From positions 186,001 through 250,000 of the forward strand of contig NZ_JAMBNV010000002.1 of NCBI RefSeq assembly GCF_023715245.1: a stretch of 64,000 nucleotides of DNA. Direction: 5' to 3'. The DNA comes from Sporosarcina luteola (lineage in GTDB: Bacteria > Bacillota > Bacilli > Bacillales_A > Planococcaceae). The notes under the pieces were generated by a model. That model did no database searches. It was not told where the DNA came from and saw only the letters and a program-made list of their open reading frames with translations. This document shows positions 62,370-64,000 of this stretch, one piece after another (within the stretch, counting starts at the first letter, position 1; every line of letters begins with the position of its first letter). The position numbers and the translations under genes are program-made.

Positions 62370-63323
62370 TTACGATTGAATTACGTCTTTTGCCTGCAAA
62401 TAGCGTTCCCCAAAAATCGTGATTGTCGTTCCGCTTCTTCCTTGGCGGGCGTTCAATAACCCTAGCTCTTGCAAAACCTCCAATCGGAGGCGAATTTGCT
62501 GTTCGGATAAGTGAATATCTTGCTCTCCCAAAAGCTGCTTCAGTTTTATGCGTCCAAACGTTTTAAGTTGAGCCTTTCCTTCAGCATAAATGCTTAATAT
62601 TTCGATGCTCTCCTTCAAGAAGCCGTGCTCTTCAATTTTTTTGTCAATGGAAAGGATATCGTTTTGTGAAAGGTGTGCAGCTTCAGCAAAGGATTCTTTT
62701 TTGAAGCTATTTTCCACTCTATACGGCTCTGCAAGGGATACTTGGGATTTCACATAACGATTCACCATTTGTTCATGAGTGAATCCCGCCTCCAAAGCTT
62801 CCGCGATTGCCCATACTGTCCCGTACGAAAGCAGCCGATCACCGATGTCGATCACATTTGAAAATTGGCTTGGGACGAACTCAATTTCTCCGGGTGTGAC
62901 GATATAGTCGATATCCTCTGGAATTTCTTGACCCGGATTGTTTTCGTCATCCAAATAGTACGAATGTGTAAAGAAGATATTCATTAACGAGTCCAAGGTC
63001 TCCTGAGCGTTTTCAAGTGTATCGTTGACAACCAATAGTTTCTGGCCGGCAGGCAGATCAATCAATCGCTTCGTATTTGCGATATTCACTTCCCGATGTG
63101 CAATGATCGTCTTACACTCTTTCGGAATGAAGGGGCGTATGACCCCCATCAGAATCGATCGTGATAAAACAACAATGTCCTCTTCACCAATGCTATCCCC
63201 ATCCAAATCCTTAACGACCAATTTTGATATGATTGCTTTATCACCAAAAATAAGTTCCAGCTGTTCAGAGATTATCGTTAAATAACCTTCTTGTATCGAG
63301 ACAATATGAATTTTGGTTTTCAT
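62370..63323 (-). CDS. Putative winged-helix transcription regulator with PrpR_N-like sensor
   Basis: The 317 residues start behind GAGGAG. The N-terminal 200 residues, with DIVVLSRSI, VVNDTLENAQETLDSL and DYIVTPGEIEFVP, resemble from memory the receptor part of some sigma-54-type Bacillales regulators (PrpR_N-like). No AAA+ domain is present. The C-terminus ends LRLEVLQELGLLNARQGRSG, a winged-helix-like pattern. Placed after an oligopeptide ABC transporter, it may control peptide or amino-acid use. The family assignment is tentative. Confidence 0.55.
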   Translation of the reverse strand: MKTKIHIVSIQEGYLTIISEQLELIFGDKAIISKLVVKDLDGDSIGEEDIVVLSRSILMGVIRPFIPKECKTIIAHREVNIANTKRLIDLPAGQKLLVVNDTLENAQETLDSLMNIFFTHSYYLDDENNPGQEIPEDIDYIVTPGEIEFVPSQFSNVIDIGDRLLSYGTVWAIAEALEAGFTHEQMVNRYVKSQVSLAEPYRVENSFKKESFAEAAHLSQNDILSIDKKIEEHGFLKESIEILSIYAEGKAQLKTFGRIKLKQLLGEQDIHLSEQQIRLRLEVLQELGLLNARQGRSGTTITIFGERYLQAKDVIQS

Positions 63324-63419
63324 TCTTTCTCCTCATCTTCCATTATCCAACCACTCATTCAGTCCCTTATACCCTATTCACCCGGTATGAAGACCTTTCT
63401 ATAAGCAGATTCACTTCGT

Positions 63420-64000
63420 TCAATTGATGAGATGACAGGCAACCCAATGGTCCTTTTCGGCCTCTTTCCAGATTGGAGTTTCTTTACATTTCTCCATTGC
63501 ATATGGACAGCGCGTCCGAAAACGGCATCCCGTCGGCGGACTCATCGGATTCGGAAGATCCCCTGTCAAAACGATCCGTTCCCTGCTCCGTTCTTCCACA
63601 GGATCTGGCACCGGCACTGCTGACATTAAAGCTTGTGTGTAAGGATGAAGAGGGTTTTCACTAATTGCTTTCGTAGGAGCAAGCTCAACTAGATTCCCTA
63701 AATACATCACACCGATGCGATCGCTAATATATTTCACCATCGAAATATCATGTGCGATAAATAAATACGTCAAATCCTTCTCATACTGCAAATCCCTCAG
63801 CAAATTTACTACCTGAGCCTGGATCGATACATCGAGCGCGGATATCGGCTCATCCGCAATGATAACATCGGGGTTTACCGCCAAGGCGCGGGCAATCCCT
63901 ACCCTTTGCCTTTGTCCCCCTGAAAACTCATGCGGATACCGGTTCATAAACTCCTTATTTAGCCCTACGATTTCAAGCAAGTTTTGAACAATATCCTTCC
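63420..64000 (-). CDS. oppF: Oligopeptide ABC transporter ATPase OppF (partial)
   Basis: The frame stays open to the window edge, so only the C-terminal 193 codons are seen; the TTG at 63980 is not the start. ABC signature [15 protein letters not shown], Walker [13 protein letters not shown], the switch histidine IAHDISM and the oligopeptide-specific C-terminal cysteine cluster [14 protein letters not shown] are visible. The Walker A part lies outside. The pattern fits OppF more than OppD, though DppF is possible. Confidence 0.9.
   Translation of the reverse strand, partial: KDIVQNLLEIVGLNKEFMNRYPHEFSGGQRQRVGIARALAVNPDVIIADEPISALDVSIQAQVVNLLRDLQYEKDLTYLFIAHDISMVKYISDRIGVMYLGNLVELAPTKAISENPLHPYTQALMSAVPVPDPVEERSRERIVLTGDLPNPMSPPTGCRFRTRCPYAMEKCKETPIWKEAEKDHWVACHLIN

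Overview
The window reads as the chromosome of a low-to-moderate-GC, endospore-forming Bacillales bacterium, most likely Planococcaceae and Sporosarcina-like. This is inferred from gene order (S10-spc-str-rpoBC-rplKAJL-secE-sigH-cysES-gltX-ispDF-radA-ctsR/mcsAB/clpC), sigma-H, a CotD-like coat protein, the T-box and SAM-I leaders, and protein sequences close to Bacillus subtilis. No rRNA or tRNA gene, prophage, insertion sequence or CRISPR array was seen.

Region 1 (1-11.4 kb, all minus strand) is the S10/spc ribosomal superoperon ending in secY and adk, driven by a good sigma-A promoter at 11447-11475. Region 2 (11.9-16.9 kb) is the str operon (ybxF, rpsL, rpsG, fusA, tuf) with its own promoter and a terminator behind tuf. 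Region 3 (17-28.8 kb) holds rpoC, rpoB, ybxB, rplL, rplJ with an L10 leader, rplA, rplK, nusG, secE and a short rpmG missed by size filters. Region 4 (28.9-44 kb) holds sigH, rae1, rlmB, mrnC, cysS and cysE (behind a cysteine T-box), gltX, ispF, ispD, yacL, radA, and the CtsR heat-shock genes clpC, mcsB, mcsA, ctsR. Two CtsR operators are visible, one before ctsR and a second directly before clpC.

Region 5 (44-64 kb) is accessory and mixed-strand: an unrecognised 558-residue membrane protein, bioY behind a BirA-like inverted repeat, a SAM-I riboswitch controlling yitJ-metH (methionine synthesis and methylene-THF reduction), a coat protein, a photolyase, a dicarboxylate/glutamate symporter, a DUF393 protein, a secreted SGNH hydrolase with a damaged SLH module, a DUF779 plus aldehyde dehydrogenase pair under a catabolite-responsive element, an HtrA-type protease, a winged-helix regulator and the 3' part of an OppF ATPase.

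The most unusual signal is six intergenic arrays of short degenerate tandem units with almost perfectly regular spacing. A TTTGGACG family has a 21-bp period at three loci (11657, 46902, 53030). A CATAAA / TTTATG family has an exact 20-bp period at two loci in opposite orientation (44221, 47541). A TTATCACC family has a 21-bp period (60981). The cores are conserved and the rest of each unit varies, which suggests selection on helical phasing (about two DNA turns) rather than recent slippage. One array lies inside the transcribed leader between the SAM riboswitch terminator and the yitJ start. Another compound inverted-repeat element sits between rpsG and fusA. Start sites were adjusted by Shine-Dalgarno position and family length wherever the longest reading frame looked too long.
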